Source of the DNA: Sarcomyxa edulis | Taxonomy: Eukaryota; Basidiomycota; Agaricomycetes; Agaricales; Mycenaceae | Direction of reading: 5' to 3' | DNA length: 64,000 bases | NCBI GenBank assembly: GCA_009761415.1 | Contig: QUOL01000003.1 | Span: 1,736,001-1,800,000 of the forward strand | Part shown: positions 10,801-22,776 of the stretch, one piece after another | Layout of the letters: every line of letters starts with the position of its first letter | Numbering within the stretch: the first letter of the stretch is position 1 | Notes under the pieces: model-generated | Seen by the model: only the letters and a program-made list of their open reading frames with translations | Told to the model about the DNA's origin: nothing | Databases searched by the model: none | Made by a program: the position numbers and the translations under genes

Positions 10801-12996
10801 GCTTCCCAGAATGGGATATATCACACACCCATCGATAGTGACAAATCATCTACAGACAACCAAGCGATCCCTGTCTCTATCTCTGACGCACATGGCCAGG
10901 CTGACTCGTATCTCGACTTTGACCCTTCTTCGGTCACACCGTCACCTCCTGAACCTGCTTCTACTACTCCTGATCCAGGCTCCTCCGTGAGTGACTATCC
11001 GCCTCACTCAACATCCGAATCATCATCGAGCAGTTCATCTCGGTACTCCCATTCACCGGGTAATGGTCATGACCACACTCATTCACAAGGGGCACTTGTT
11101 TTGGAGAGACTTGATGAAAGCCTGTCAAGAGGATCTAGGAGTCCTATGTGGGCCTCGGCGATTGACGATCCACCGCGGAAGTTAGTACTTTCTTCTCCCG
11201 TGTTCCAAGTGGCAAACTCCAACACCATCAAGGATCGGTTTTTGTTCCTTTTCACCGACTTGCTAGTTATAGCCAAACCAGTTATGCAGGACCAAGATAA
11301 TATCATGGATTCCTACAAGCCGACTCCTATGGATAGGAAATACATCGTGAAAAGTGTCGTTTTACTCCGTCAGTTGCGAATTAATGGTGACCGCGTCGAG
11401 CCGCCCAAGTCGAGTAGCTATGCGTCTGCCCTTCGCAATCCATTGATACGAACGTTCGTGCATCAGTTTACAAAGGATGCAGACCATGCAGTCGCATTGC
11501 TGTTTGACAAGGCCGGCATCCCAGATGACCCGGTCATGCTTGGACATCTACTTTTCAGGACGACAGACTTGGACAGAGCCAGATTGGGCGAATACCTGTC
11601 ACGGAGATCGTCGAAGTCAACGTTGAGGACGTATCTGGATAGCTTTGGTTTCACTGGAATGAGAGTGGACAAAGCCCTTCGAGTCTTCCTACTCTCTGTC
11701 AACATACCTTCCCGGCCACCGCGCACCCTTGAGTATATGTTGGATGCTTTTGCTGGTCGGTGGTACGAGGCTAATGCGGGAATGATAGCGTATGACAAGG
11801 ACGTAGCGATTCGTCTGGTGCGAGCTTTGGTTCAACTTAACGATCTACTCTACGAAGGTATCTCGCAGGAGCCAGGTCCAAGTCACCCACAAGGCAGTAT
11901 AACAAGCCAGAGTTTCGTTGAAGCTTTCAAACGATGGGACCCGAGGCATTTGGTACCCGACGAACTGCTGGAGGACATTTGCGATTCCCTTCATACGGAG
12001 AAACTCTCTCAAGCTCCGCCTTCCTCCATAGATTCACCAGCTGTTCCGATTACGATCAAGCGCACCCTTCCTACTCGTTTGACGTACAAAGTACAATCAG
12101 AACCTATCGTTCTCCGCATACCGCAGCCAGATGCCCAGTTAACGGTCCATCTCTATGGTCAAGACCTAATCTTCGAGCCACCAGAGCTATCTTTCTCGAA
12201 GTCGAGTGAGGCCTCTTTCCGTGTCACGGGAACTTCCCTGGGCCCGAAGAAAATGATCATGTGCAGATCTGGCCCTAATGCTCTCCGGTATTCTGGCTTA
12301 CCACTTAGTAATCCCCTCATGGTCGAGCGTGCGTTTATGCGCAATACTTTCCAAGTTGCTTTCTTGAATCATAAGGGGACGAAGCGGAGGTACATGTTCA
12401 GTGTCAACGATCCTTTGATACGACACCAATGGACAGTATCTCTCAAACGGCACATCGAAACCGCCACGTCCATTGCGGCACCACTTCTCGGCTCCGCATC
12501 TCCTGGCAGAGCAAAATTCCACCGTGCTGCTGAACTGATGGCGCTGAAGGTCTTACAAGACATTTTGATAGGACCAGAGACATCAGACCCTCTCTCCTCG
12601 ACGATCTATAAAGCCCTTGACCCATTTGCATCCTCATCTACCAGTGGAAGTTCTCGTTACCTCTCTGATCAGCGAGTAACGGGCACTAGTCGCTTAGATG
12701 TCTCGCAAAGTTCTCCCCATATCCGATCTCAGTCCCGGAGCCAGGTATATCATAGGCATGCAGCTGGAAGAAACGAGATGGACCTCATTAACGAGTTCAA
12801 CTCGCGTGACTATCGTGATCTTGATAATGCTGGGAAAGCCGAGAACGCTATTACGGAGACGTCCCCTCGTGTTGAGGGTCGCTTGTGGTCAGGATCAGAT
12901 CTCGAATTACAATGCCAGCAGAACAGTTCTATACCACTCGTTCTCTCGTTTCTTCAGGTTGGAGCTCCAGATCATGGGGGACTGGGGGCATCTTGA
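7887..12996 (+). CDS. Sec7-domain (Arf-GEF-like) protein with PH-like regions, about 1685 aa
   Basis: Two exons, 7887-9384 and 9437-12996. The first thousand or so residues are low-complexity (Ser/Pro/Thr-rich, with an RSRSRSRSR stretch and acidic runs) and probably disordered. A PH-like segment (VANSNTIKDRFLFLFTDLLV) lies around residue 1085. A Sec7-type domain follows at about 1170-1360: HLLFRTTDLDRARLGEYLS, FGFTGMRVDKALRVFLLS and LVPDELLEDICDSL. A second beta-rich/PH-like segment ends near residue 1510. Sec7 proteins load GTP onto Arf GTPases to drive vesicle budding; this layout resembles yeast Syt1 or animal IQSEC proteins. The loop that normally holds the catalytic glutamate reads NIPSRPPRT, so exchange activity is doubtful. 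The start is the first in-frame ATG; an upstream exon is possible. Confidence 0.85.
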
Positions 12997-13406
12997 CTCA
13001 TCTGCTGGATCCTTCATTAGTTTGTCAGTCTCAAATTTTTACCTGGCATCCCTACATCAGCGCTGACTCGTTTTGAACCGCAGGTAATTGTTGTAATTTG
13101 TCGTGCTTGCCTGCTTTCTCTGTTTTTCCGTCATTTTCCGTCATTTTGCATGAACCACCTCATCCATTTTTTTACTCACTCATATATCTGACATGGAATA
13201 TCTGCTACTATTTAATCTGCTATGCTCTCTCTTCTAATTTTCACATGCTGTCTTAAAATATTCAAGTCCACAATCCTGTCCATCTGTTGTATCTTGACCC
13301 AAAGGTTGTGTACTTAGTATTCGCTATTGAAAGGGAAAACGTTCTCCAATGACAAGTTTTTGATAATGATATAGAATAATATCTTGCTTCTCAAGTCCAA
13401 TCATAA
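12997..13406. other. Convergent intergenic spacer
   Basis: A T-rich spacer between the stop codons of the Sec7 gene (plus) and PAL (minus). It should hold both 3' UTRs. A short direct repeat (CCGTCATTTT twice) lies near 13130-13150. Nothing else seen. Confidence 0.5.
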
Positions 13407-16088
13407 TCACGCAAGGAGTCCTACAATGATGTCCTGAATTTTGCCATCGCGAATAGCCTAAAACGACGAATCAGCTTAGAAAGACATGAGAAGAAACGCA
13501 CAGCTAACCTCGTGGATAAGTGAAATATTCTGCCCTATAGTGATCTCCTCCGTACCGAGGCCAGCGGCGAATCGTGAGTAATTCTCCGAACCATGCATCT
13601 TGATTCCGAGTGTCAAACGTATGAATTCGTAAACAGGTCTGGTCTTATTGAGGTAAGGGCTGGCAGGTGCCGCGCCCTTTCGGCCAGACAGATAGTCTCT
13701 TCGAAGCCCGTCGAAGAAGCTAGCTGCACGTGAGGCGACGCGGGCACGGAAGACGGGAATAGAGATAAGAGCTGAACCAGCGATGATGGCGTCAGAAAAG
13801 GCAGGGCCGGTGAGGAAGTCCACGAGGACGGTCGTGCTCGCGGCTGCAACTTTTGTCATACGGTCGACAGCGTCCATTGTACCGGTGCTTTCGAGGGTAT
13901 CCTGCATAGCTCGGCATATTTGGACATTGACTGACTGTAGTTCCGAATCAGATATTGCAGAGCCAAAGGAAGTGAGTAATTCCTCGGAGACTATAGCGTT
14001 GATCCCAGTGATCAACTCTTTTTGCAGTGCCCGAAGGTCCAACGCTGCAGTGATGGCCTTCAGTCAAGTACGATATAGGATGACATAAAATTCTTACCTT
14101 GGCAGAGAATGTAGAGATAGGAAGCCGTCAACATTGATAGTACTTCGAGAGAGTTGATAGTCGCTCGAGCGGAAATCAAAGCCAATGAGCTACAGAGTAC
14201 TCTCAACATAGGTCAAACGATGAATAAGATGAAACATACTTGATAGCTTGATTATGCATTTCGGCGGACTGGATGTGTGTAGAGACAGGATTAGCCAAGT
14301 ACCCGAGTTCTCCAACATATGCAGCGGTGGCGATGTCGACACCCTTGACGTGGTAATTCAATGATGGGTCGGTCGCAGCGAGCGACGGTGGTAACCCGCG
14401 ATTCATCAATGGGTTCACAAGTTCGGTGCTTTGCGAGAAAAGCAATTTACCGATATGGTGTAGGGCCAGACGAGTTTTCTCCATCGCATTGGTGATAGCC
14501 ATGGCTTGGAAATTGCCGCCGTGGTGTACCTCGCCGGTCTCACCGTCTACTAATGGGTTATCGGTCGCTAAACACGAGCATCTAAGGTCTGAGATATCTT
14601 CAAAACACTGAAAAGAGGTATTTGACGTACTGGAGTTACATTCTTGGGTGACGGTTGCGAGTGCTGATATGATGTCTTCTATTTGGGGACCAAGAAATTG
14701 TGGGGCAGTCCGTAATGGATATCTGTCTTGACGCAAAATCCCTTGGTCATCGTCAATAGTGACTTCATCTTCGTGGGTGGCAGCGAAGTGGCTTCCTTCC
14801 AAAAGGTCCCAGATATTCTGGGCACATTCAACCTGACGTTGAAAATATGTTGAGATCTATGAGTAAGCGATGCTTGGACATTTGCTTACTTGACCGGGAT
14901 GTGGACGTGCGACTTTGTGGATGAATGAGTCATAGGAACCCCGAGTACCAACGAGCGCCTCGGTACCCATAGCGGTGCAAACTTGAGCAAGAAGCGCAAG
15001 GTGAACGGCGTCGTTCAAGGCAAGGGATGCAACGGACGCAGAGAAAGCGGTGCCGTTCAAAATTCCTAGAGGTTCCTTGGAAGCGAGCGGCAGAGGATCG
15101 ATGTTGTGTCTTTCAAGGGCTTGCTGAGATGAGACGATTTCGCGTGGCCCAAACGCTGCAGATCCGTCGAAAACGTATATCGAAGGATTCCCTACGATGG
15201 TTCCAGCTATGTATGACAAAGGGGAAAGGTCTAGACAGGAATTGAGTAAATTCATGATGACAAGTCATGGCGTAGAAATAGAATACGGACCACCAGAGGC
15301 TGAGATACTACCACGAAGAGGGACAACGGGAGTGATATTAGCATTGAGGAGTTCAGCGATCTTTTCTATGATTTCCCATCTCACACCGGAATGTCCGCGA
15401 ATAAGGGAATTCATCCGGACTATCATCGCGCCTCGCACCCACGACTCTGGCATGCTGGAGGAGGCGAGAGGATCAAGTAGAGGCAAAGTCTGAAGAGCGT
15501 TTGTCGACGAAGGGAGAACACCGATATGCTGATGCTGAAGAAGAGCATGTCCAAGAATTAGTGGCTGATCAGTACGGGTATCGGCTAGGGTACGCAGTAA
15601 ATATTTCTGCGACTGCGTTGAGTGAAGCAAGCCACATACCACTACCACCAAAGCCGGTGCTGATCCCATATACGCTCAGGTGGTTATCGACTTTCTCAGA
15701 AATGACTTTGCGACTGTTTGAGACGCGTGCTCTGATATTCTCAGAGCCGTCAAGATTCACAGACGCGTGGTAGCGAGCGGCTGCAGTCACAGCAGCAATG
15801 GAGAGATTTTGACCATCGACGATGACGGGCTTCCCATTCCTAATTTTCAGTCTCGTCGGCAGTCATTCTACAATTCGGTGGCAGAGCTACTCACTTGTAG
15901 GTTTTAAGCTCTTTCTGCGAGGCGATGAACTTTCTGAGGAGCGAAGTTGTTGGTTTGGTGGCTTGGGGGTTCATTGTCCCAGTGCCGTTCAGATTGGCCG
16001 AGACCCCATTTGAAGGAACAGGATCAATGGCAACGACCTTCAGTCCCTTGGGAGTAGAAGAAGTGATTTCCGGAGAGAGAATAGCCAT
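13407..16088 (-). CDS. PAL: Phenylalanine ammonia-lyase, 745 aa
   Basis: Nine exons from 16088 down: 16088-15895, 15839-15640, 15584-15291, 15230-14890, 14832-14631, 14567-14240, 14189-14098, 14044-13509 and 13457-13407. They join in frame to 745 residues, normal for fungal PAL. The enzyme removes ammonia from L-phenylalanine to give trans-cinnamate. The Ala-Ser-Gly triad that cyclises into the MIO cofactor sits in [14 protein letters not shown], split by an intron just after the glycine. Also visible are [15 protein letters not shown] (catalytic Tyr loop), [11 protein letters not shown] and [16 protein letters not shown]. The substrate-selectivity position is His-Gln ([11 protein letters not shown]), as in yeast-type PAL/TAL enzymes, so some tyrosine activity is possible. 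A TATTTAAA box lies about 65 bp upstream. An amino-acid permease lies upstream on the same strand. Confidence 0.97.
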
Positions 16089-16153
16089 TGAACTAAGATA
16101 AGTCCAGCTTTGACGAGGAGGGAGAGGTAGTACTCAGGTCTGCATATTTGAGG

Positions 16154-16161
16154 GTTTAAAT
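16154..16161 (-). promoter_or_regulatory. Putative TATA box of PAL
   Basis: On the minus strand this reads TATTTAAA, about 66-73 bp upstream of the PAL start codon at 16088. Based on motif and spacing only. Confidence 0.45.
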
Positions 16162-16426
16162 ATTCCGGATCATCATACCAATGCATACGAGACTGGTACT
16201 AGTATGATTATCATTTCTGGACGTGGGGAAGATCCGCCCGGGAAAAGGGGGCGACGTTATTGGCTGGGCAAGAACGGTAAGGATACTATACAGGCAGCAG
16301 TAGATTTCCTGCTTACCTTGGTCCCACACTATTGATACAGTACCCGGATTCCATACTTTCCATACTTCCTTGAGGAACCAATATAGACATTCGAGTTAAC
16401 ATACACAGCTATGACTGTTTGACGTT

Positions 16427-16454
16427 GTACTCGAGTTCGTTGAGACTCGAGTAC
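16427..16454. repeat. Perfect 10-bp inverted repeat upstream of PAL
   Basis: GTACTCGAGT (16427-16436), an 8-nt loop, then ACTCGAGTAC (16445-16454). Each arm contains a palindromic CTCGAG core. It could be a paired binding site for a dimeric regulator or a hairpin. Confidence 0.7.
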
Positions 16455-17398
16455 GATACACTCATGAGTGATCGAAGATAGCCTGAGATGATCTGGACCA
16501 TTTTAATTTTATCGACCAGCTCGGTCTTCTTACCGCGCAGCCCGAAGCGAACCTTGAGCTCTTCTCCCTCTTCCTCTCCTTCAGGCTTCGATCAAGGCCC
16601 TGCTGCCCACTGGAATAGCGTCGACGAGGGTAGAACGGGGTAACCAACATTTTACTGTCGTTACAGGTACCATCATGATGCATCTAACATCGTCGAGGTT
16701 GAAGTGCTTGTGCCACTGGTCGGATCTGCGCTGGTAAGAAGACGATCAGGACGCCCAGTTATCGATTTTGAATCTGCTAGAACTTTATTATCATCGCCCC
16801 AGTGTGTACATACTTTGCGCCAAGATGATCTGCAGCCCTGCTGAAGGAACTGATCGTATGATTTCTAGCCCATGGTGCCTTCGGTAGACTCGTCGTGTAC
16901 GAACATTCGTCGATAGCAGATCAAGATATTCTTTCGTCTGCCACATACAAAAGAAGATGAACTGAACTAGCTGGTGCGTTGACCGGAGTAACGGTTCGAA
17001 TTGTACCCGACTCATAGACAGTTTCTACTCCAAGTTTCTATAGATCCGGTACGAAAATTACCTCCAAATTTCATATATTGCACGTCTTCTCAAGTGCCTT
17101 CATCAGATCATTCTGACCGGGTCGGATCTAAGTCTAAGATTACTCGCGGGTAAGTACTGAGATTTTGTTTTGTTTGGAAACCATGTTCCCTGGGTCTATC
17201 CACCACTAACTCTGTGTTGGAGCTTGCAGGCGCCTCGCGTATGATATACGGTATCCAGTTGTTATCAAGCTACTCTTATTCATGCCTCATAAGAGATCTG
17301 GTATTGATATCGTACACGACTAAATTTGATTTTCTTCCCTCCACCTCCAAACCCTGTTCCATTCCTACAGAGCATTCCAGGATCGTCTTGAGACCCAG

Positions 17399-19580
17399 CT
17401 ATAGTTGTTCCTTCTCGTTCGTGGAATGTTCGATTTCTCTTTCAAAGACATCCGACGATCGCGAACCCAGCTTCTGACCCAGGGAATCGTGCTCCTTATC
17501 CCAGGTCTCCAACTCCGCGACAGGAACCTTGACTAATCGATGTACCTTTGCTGTCTCATCGTCCAAGACCACCAGTTCCTGCCGGATGCGATAGCCGCCA
17601 AAGCGTGGAAGGATGTGTACCCAAAAGACATGATAGAGCCCACAGAGTGCCAGACTGTCAGACATGATCATCAGTCTCTTCCGACTCGGACGGTTCATAT
17701 ACGTCGAGAACTTACATTCCAAGTCCAGTAGCGCAATACGTGGCGTACCAGAACGAAACATCGCCGCCGTAACGGCCGCCTGTCGGTGGAAACCACGGCA
17801 TGACAAGTAAAAACACGTTCACCACCAGCGAAAAATATATGGCGATATTCCAAACCCTGAACTCGTATCCTTGAATGCCCAATTTCTTCCGTCTATAACG
17901 AATGAGCAGAAGCCCGAATGTGGTGGCAAAGAAGAAAACATTGGAAGGATAGCTTTGTAGATCGACGATAAAATTGAAAGCATCTCCAGCCGGGGGAGCA
18001 AGAATCATCAATATGGTGAGCGTCCATTTCAGAACGTAGGGAGCGAGAGGGGTGCCGAATGGACGCGTGGATGCCCAGACGCTGGGATAAGGAAGGACTC
18101 CTTGTCGACCGCATTCTCGTATCACACGAGAGGAACCGATGACGACCGAGACGAGGTTTCCGAAAGCACTAAGGGCTATGAGGAAGTTTAGGGCACGAGG
18201 AGCCCGTTCAGACCCAAAGACGGCAGAAAAAAATAGAGAGGCAGCGAGTTGCGTGGAGGTCCCAAGGTCTGCTTTGGGGACTTGTGGGATGTCAGCTTCG
18301 CTCAACTACTGCTAACTTAGTGATCTTTCTTACCTGCAGCAAAATAAGCCACATTGCAGAGAAGATACAATACCGTCACAACCAGAAGCGAGGCCGGTGC
18401 GGTGCGTTTGAGGGTCCTGATAGGGTTCTAGACAACAAAAGTCAGCGTGACTTTCACATTAGAGGAAGGAGGTGTGAAGTGAGATTATACCTTGACTTCG
18501 TTTATGACGTTGAAAGCATTGGTATAGCCTGCATATGCGAAGTTGACCTTGACCAAAGCATTCGCTAAGCCATAGCCGCTAGTAGAACCTGATCCCTCGA
18601 ACGAGTTCCTGAAGTTCGCGTGTGGATCTTTGACTCGGGTGTGTCCACCCAGTACAACTAATCCTGTGATGCTGATACTAAACCCTGGAATTAGCCATAG
18701 CAGAAAAGGGTCTCGGGAGTCTGGAAACCTACAATACCAGAGTGATAATCTTTATGACTCCCACAGTGTCCGAAATTCTCAGTGAAAGCCGCGTACTGAA
18801 GATAACCACTGGAGCAGACTGTTAATTTTGTGAAAAGTTATTTCGTATTTGTTGCTCTCACGAAAAACGACGAAGGTCATACAGGCCACAGCGAGGCCCT
18901 TGAGCTCCCATGCAGTCGGCGTGTGCCCGCCTGTGGCATACAGATATTGAGCCATGACTAGGTAGTGGAGCTGGTCAACTAGTAACTCAGAGATCGAATC
19001 CAGGATATCTTACCGATGCAATTGCTGCTGCTGAACGACAGTAGGACAGATTGAACTGCAAACGCCGTCGGTAATAGATATTTCGGTCGAGGATAAGCTT
19101 GCTCTAGATAGACCACCTCAGCCCCAGATCGGTTCGGGAAGTAACTGGCGAGTTCAACGTATGTTCCCAGCTGAGCACTGGCGATGATGAAGCCAATCAC
19201 CCAGAATATGAGAGACAATCCTACGGATCCAACGCCCTGGAGTATAGTCGCAGCTAACGACACAAACGGATTAGTTCCAATTGCGAAAGATAAGCATGGA
19301 TTGAGAATTTACGAGTCGAAAATACACCCGTTCCAATCATTTGGCCAATATTCAGGAACACGGTAGTGATAGGCGTGACCTGCAATCCCAGAGGAGACGT
19401 TGTTTCGACGGGTGCCCCAGAGGCCTCCTGGTACGAGGGTTTGGAGAAGTTTCCCCCGAGTTCCTGGACGAACTTGAGATCTCCAACCACTCTGATTTCG
19501 TCGGGTTCTGCGCTGATGGAGGCATGAAGGACCTCAACATTCGAGTCTTGGACTGTCTTTTTGTCGTTTGAGATCGTCAT
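17399..19580 (-). CDS. APC-superfamily amino-acid permease (LAT/Mup1-like)
   Basis: A multi-exon gene starting at the ATG at 19580 and ending at the stop at 17399-17401, roughly 550 residues. After a hydrophilic N-terminus, the first transmembrane segment carries the APC signature (VFLNIGQMIGTGVFST, then PATILQGVGSVG after an intron). Many hydrophobic segments follow, including SLIFWVIGFIIASAQLGTYV, RALNFLIALSAFGNLVSVVI and FRVWNIAIYFSLVVNVFLLV. The tail is charged and cytosolic. The family carries amino acids across the plasma membrane; the overall pattern is closest to L-type/methionine permeases, but the substrate cannot be read from sequence. It lies 1.3 kb upstream of PAL on the same strand, so a joint role in taking up and deaminating phenylalanine is possible (inference). 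Exact internal splice sites were checked only in part. Confidence 0.88.
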
Positions 19581-20905
19581 GATAAACCGAAGAGGTCGAA
19601 GAACGCACCTGATAAGACGAGAATGGGCGCGTGCTATATAAATGGCCGCAAGGAAGAAGATAAACTCTGGAGCTACTTACTTCCTCCTTACGCCAACGGC
19701 GAGGATGACAGAAGGCTAAAGCCGATCATCATCGAATTTTATGGTTGAATTGCGAATGCCGGACCCCGGCCACTGATAAGTGATGTTTTGCTTATCAGCC
19801 TTGAAGTTTAACTGATGGTGAGAACTCGAGTTGTTATTGCGTCTTTACATTGTCAAGCCAAGGTTGGCACTCTTCACAAGAATCGAGAGCCCATACTGTA
19901 TACACCATCGGATCGGATCGTCCGTGGACTCAACAGAGACCAGAGGCTTCAGGAGGCTTCTGGTAAATAAGAGTCAACTGGAGAGACCATCATCAGTTCC
20001 CCGTGCCACGACTGATAACCCACCTACCACATAGAATCTTGGGGCGCAGACTTTCGCCATGCTTCAATACTTCGGCCAAGCATATTTGTGAGTCCTGAGT
20101 TTGATTTGTAGGAGGATTCCAAATGTTTTTGTCGCTACTCAATTGCTTTCCGGAATTTCGCAAAAGATTCAGTGTGTTTCTATCCATTGCCCCATCTACT
20201 ACAGGGTAATGTGTAGTCCCGAGAGAAGGGAAAGCATGTTGGCATGCGCACCACACCGACTGGTCGCACGTTGGGAACATTCTCTAGACTCTGTCGTGAA
20301 TCGAACGAACAATTGCGCGAGGACCTGAGCGTATGCGTGCACTTTTCATCAGCATGATATACGTTCCAACGGAATAGCACGAAAGACGATTTGTACGGTA
20401 CCTGGAGGAATGGCGCACCAACTTTGTCAACATGTTAACGAGCCACGTGATATTCAACCTATGCATTGTTGCTCTTCACAGCGAAAGGACGCGGAATACT
20501 TCATGGTAGGGTTTTGAGAGTTTAACGAGAGATGGAACTATAGTCACCGTCGTAGAATGGCACAACAAGGCCCGGGTTTCCTGTCGGATGAGACGGTCGT
20601 GGTGTTCTCGAGTCGAGGGGGTACCGGCGAGGGATCGGGTTGTGATGATATGATAAGGCACTTGGCACTTGCAGAGAAGGGGCTGGTGCGTAGAGACGTG
20701 TTTGTCAAGTATAACAAGGAAGTCAGATACTTATGACAGTGCAGCAGCAGAAGGTTATAGATCTCTGATAAATCGATGCAATGTAATTCAACTGAGTTGA
20801 CCCCTTTGAGAATTCAGCCAGTGAACAACGCCCAGGACCCTCTGAAGAGACAAAAAAAAAGTTGGTGTGTCGAAGGTCCATCGATTCTGCGATTCTCGAC
20901 AAGCA
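19581..20905. other. About 1.3 kb without a supported gene
   Basis: This lies between the permease start and the F-box protein stop, so it should hold the permease promoter and the F-box gene 3' UTR. Open frames are short and unremarkable. A run of nine A residues is at about 20852-20861. No RNA gene seen. Confidence 0.4.
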
Positions 20906-22725
20906 TCAAACGTCGAATCTCCTCACCACCAGTCCATCGGCCGCCACAGTGATAATTCGTCTCTCATCAAAAGCTATGGTCCCCTTCTGGTGTGTCCCCT
21001 GAAAATCTTCTGGAAAGCTGTTGGAGGCACCAGCAACCTGAGCACCAGTCCCTCCTTCCAAATCCCAAACCCACACACTCCCATTAAGGCCCAAACTGAC
21101 GCACCTTCCATCTGCAAGGGCCAATGCCGAGACTGGACCTGTCTGCCCGTGTAACGTGCGTACAAAGGTGAGTTTTGGCGGGGCGGTGGAAGACGAAGAG
21201 GCCCATGCTTGTTGGTGTTGATACTGAGAAGATGAAGGAAGGGAGAGCCGGTATAGTTGCAAGCTTGTAGGGGAATGTAGACCGGGAGACGAATGGACCG
21301 GCGGTGGACTTGAGGATAAAGACAACGGGGAGCTTGGACTTGAGCTCGAGTCAGAATCATAAGGGGAAAGTGATGTCGTTGGGGTGGGGAACGCATCTGT
21401 GGGTGCGAGTACTACCCATTTCCCGTCCGTTTGGGTGTCAGCAACTCGCGAGACTTTGCGACTCCATTGTTCGCGCATGGTATGTAATTTCTTCTGGTCG
21501 ATCCAGCCTTGAGGAACGTCAAGAGCTCGAATTGTCCGAGTACTTATTATGCTCATAGAACTGGGAGGAGGGGATGCAAACACAGAGGAGGTTGATGGAG
21601 AGGACGAATGGGACGGAGAAGATTTGGCACCCGCTATGATCAATTCCGTAGCTCCTACAGACCAATGAGCTGGGTAAACGGGAACCGTGTAGGCCAAGAC
21701 AAGCTTGTAAGTGGTGGAAGAGGGTGTAGAAAGGACGAGAGAGGAAGGCGGAAAAGAAGTGAAGGACGTGAGCGTTTGAGTGTGAGTTACCGTGTTATGG
21801 GATATATCATAGACAGAAAGGTGAAATGCTTTCGACAGAGTGATAAGGAGGGGATGATGATACACAGCCTGGATGATTGGTGACGTCCGATGACTCCTTG
21901 ACATAGGCACATATACGAGTTTTCGAGACGACGTCAGAGGTGGACCATGACCGAGGGTAAAAATGGCGAATTCCCCTGTAGACAAGAAAGCAGCTAAGCG
22001 AAGATTGGAGCCTGAGCTCGGTGGCGATTGATCAAGCGCCAGAGCAGTGATTTGCGTGGCCACATTATGCCGTGTAGACCCACAGTGCACGACGTGCTTA
22101 GGACAAGCAGGAGTCCGTAGATATATTCGTGGTGCCATCGATGGCCTAGAAGAAGCAGTGATGGTAAGTGAACCTGCAAGCAGAATGTGTGTCTGATCAG
22201 GATATTCGGAGTCTTGATTCAGAGAGGGTGAGAGATCCCGAGGCCTTTCCAGATGTTCAACAGTGCATCGACCTAGGTTTGGAATGGTTTCAATTGGCAA
22301 CGACCTCAAGGTATAGCGACTTAAGTACCTGTTCTCCAGTTTGAACTTATTCGAAACATCCATTTCCAGTCCCTGATGTCTAGATCTTCTCCTTTTGCTC
22401 TGCCAGGAAGAGGTTTAATTTCCCTGCCATCTGATCGTCCAATGAAGCCTTTAGCACCCCGTAATCTGGATCGGCCGTATTCCTTGAGGTATAAAGACTT
22501 CCATAATTGATTGTCTGCAGCAAGTCTTGACCAGTTTCTGTTGACATACTGCGCAGAACATAAATCGACCCAGGATAGATGAGAAAATACGAATAAGATA
22601 AGTTCGTCGAACAGAGCGGAATCAAAGGTGACAACTGGTTTCGAGATCGTCGTCGACGTCGACAAGGTGTGCACACGCTTTGAGGGAGGAAGCGACGATG
22701 GGGAGAGCCTGTGTTTGAGCGACAT
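20906..22725 (-). CDS. F-box protein with WD40-like C-terminus, 587 aa
   Basis: Two exons, 22725-22329 and 22272-20906. An F-box-like segment lies at about residues 35-75 (FDELILFVFSHLSWVDLCSA, then NRNWSRLAADNQLWKSLYL), which in this family binds Skp1 of an SCF ubiquitin ligase. The C-terminal part contains weak beta-propeller repeats, best seen in GPVSALALADGRCVSLGLNG followed by SVWVWDLEGG, and ending ITVAADGLVVRRFDV. Serine- and proline-rich inserts (SSPSTSSVF, SDSSSSPSSPLSLSSS) interrupt the propeller. The likely role is a substrate-recognition subunit for protein degradation; the target is unknown. It is divergently paired with the WDR83-like gene, with only 51 bp between the two start codons. 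Confidence 0.82.
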
Positions 22726-22776
22726 CTTGGTTGGTGAGAAGGAGAGTCACAAATCTAATCTTGGACTCCGCAAGTC
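22726..22776. promoter_or_regulatory. 51-bp shared divergent start region
   Basis: Only 51 bp separate the start codons of the F-box gene (minus) and the WDR83-like gene (plus). Both 5' UTRs and core promoters must be packed into or overlap this space, or transcription starts inside the opposite gene. No TATA box is visible. Confidence 0.6.

Larger units (their letters stand above)
16089..17398. other. PAL promoter region and permease 3' flank
   Basis: About 1.3 kb without a gene. Near the PAL start, TATTTAAA (minus strand, 16154-16161) is a TATA candidate. At 16427-16454 there is a perfect 10-bp inverted repeat, GTACTCGAGT / ACTCGAGTAC, with an 8-nt loop, about 340 bp upstream of the PAL start. 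Confidence 0.5.
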
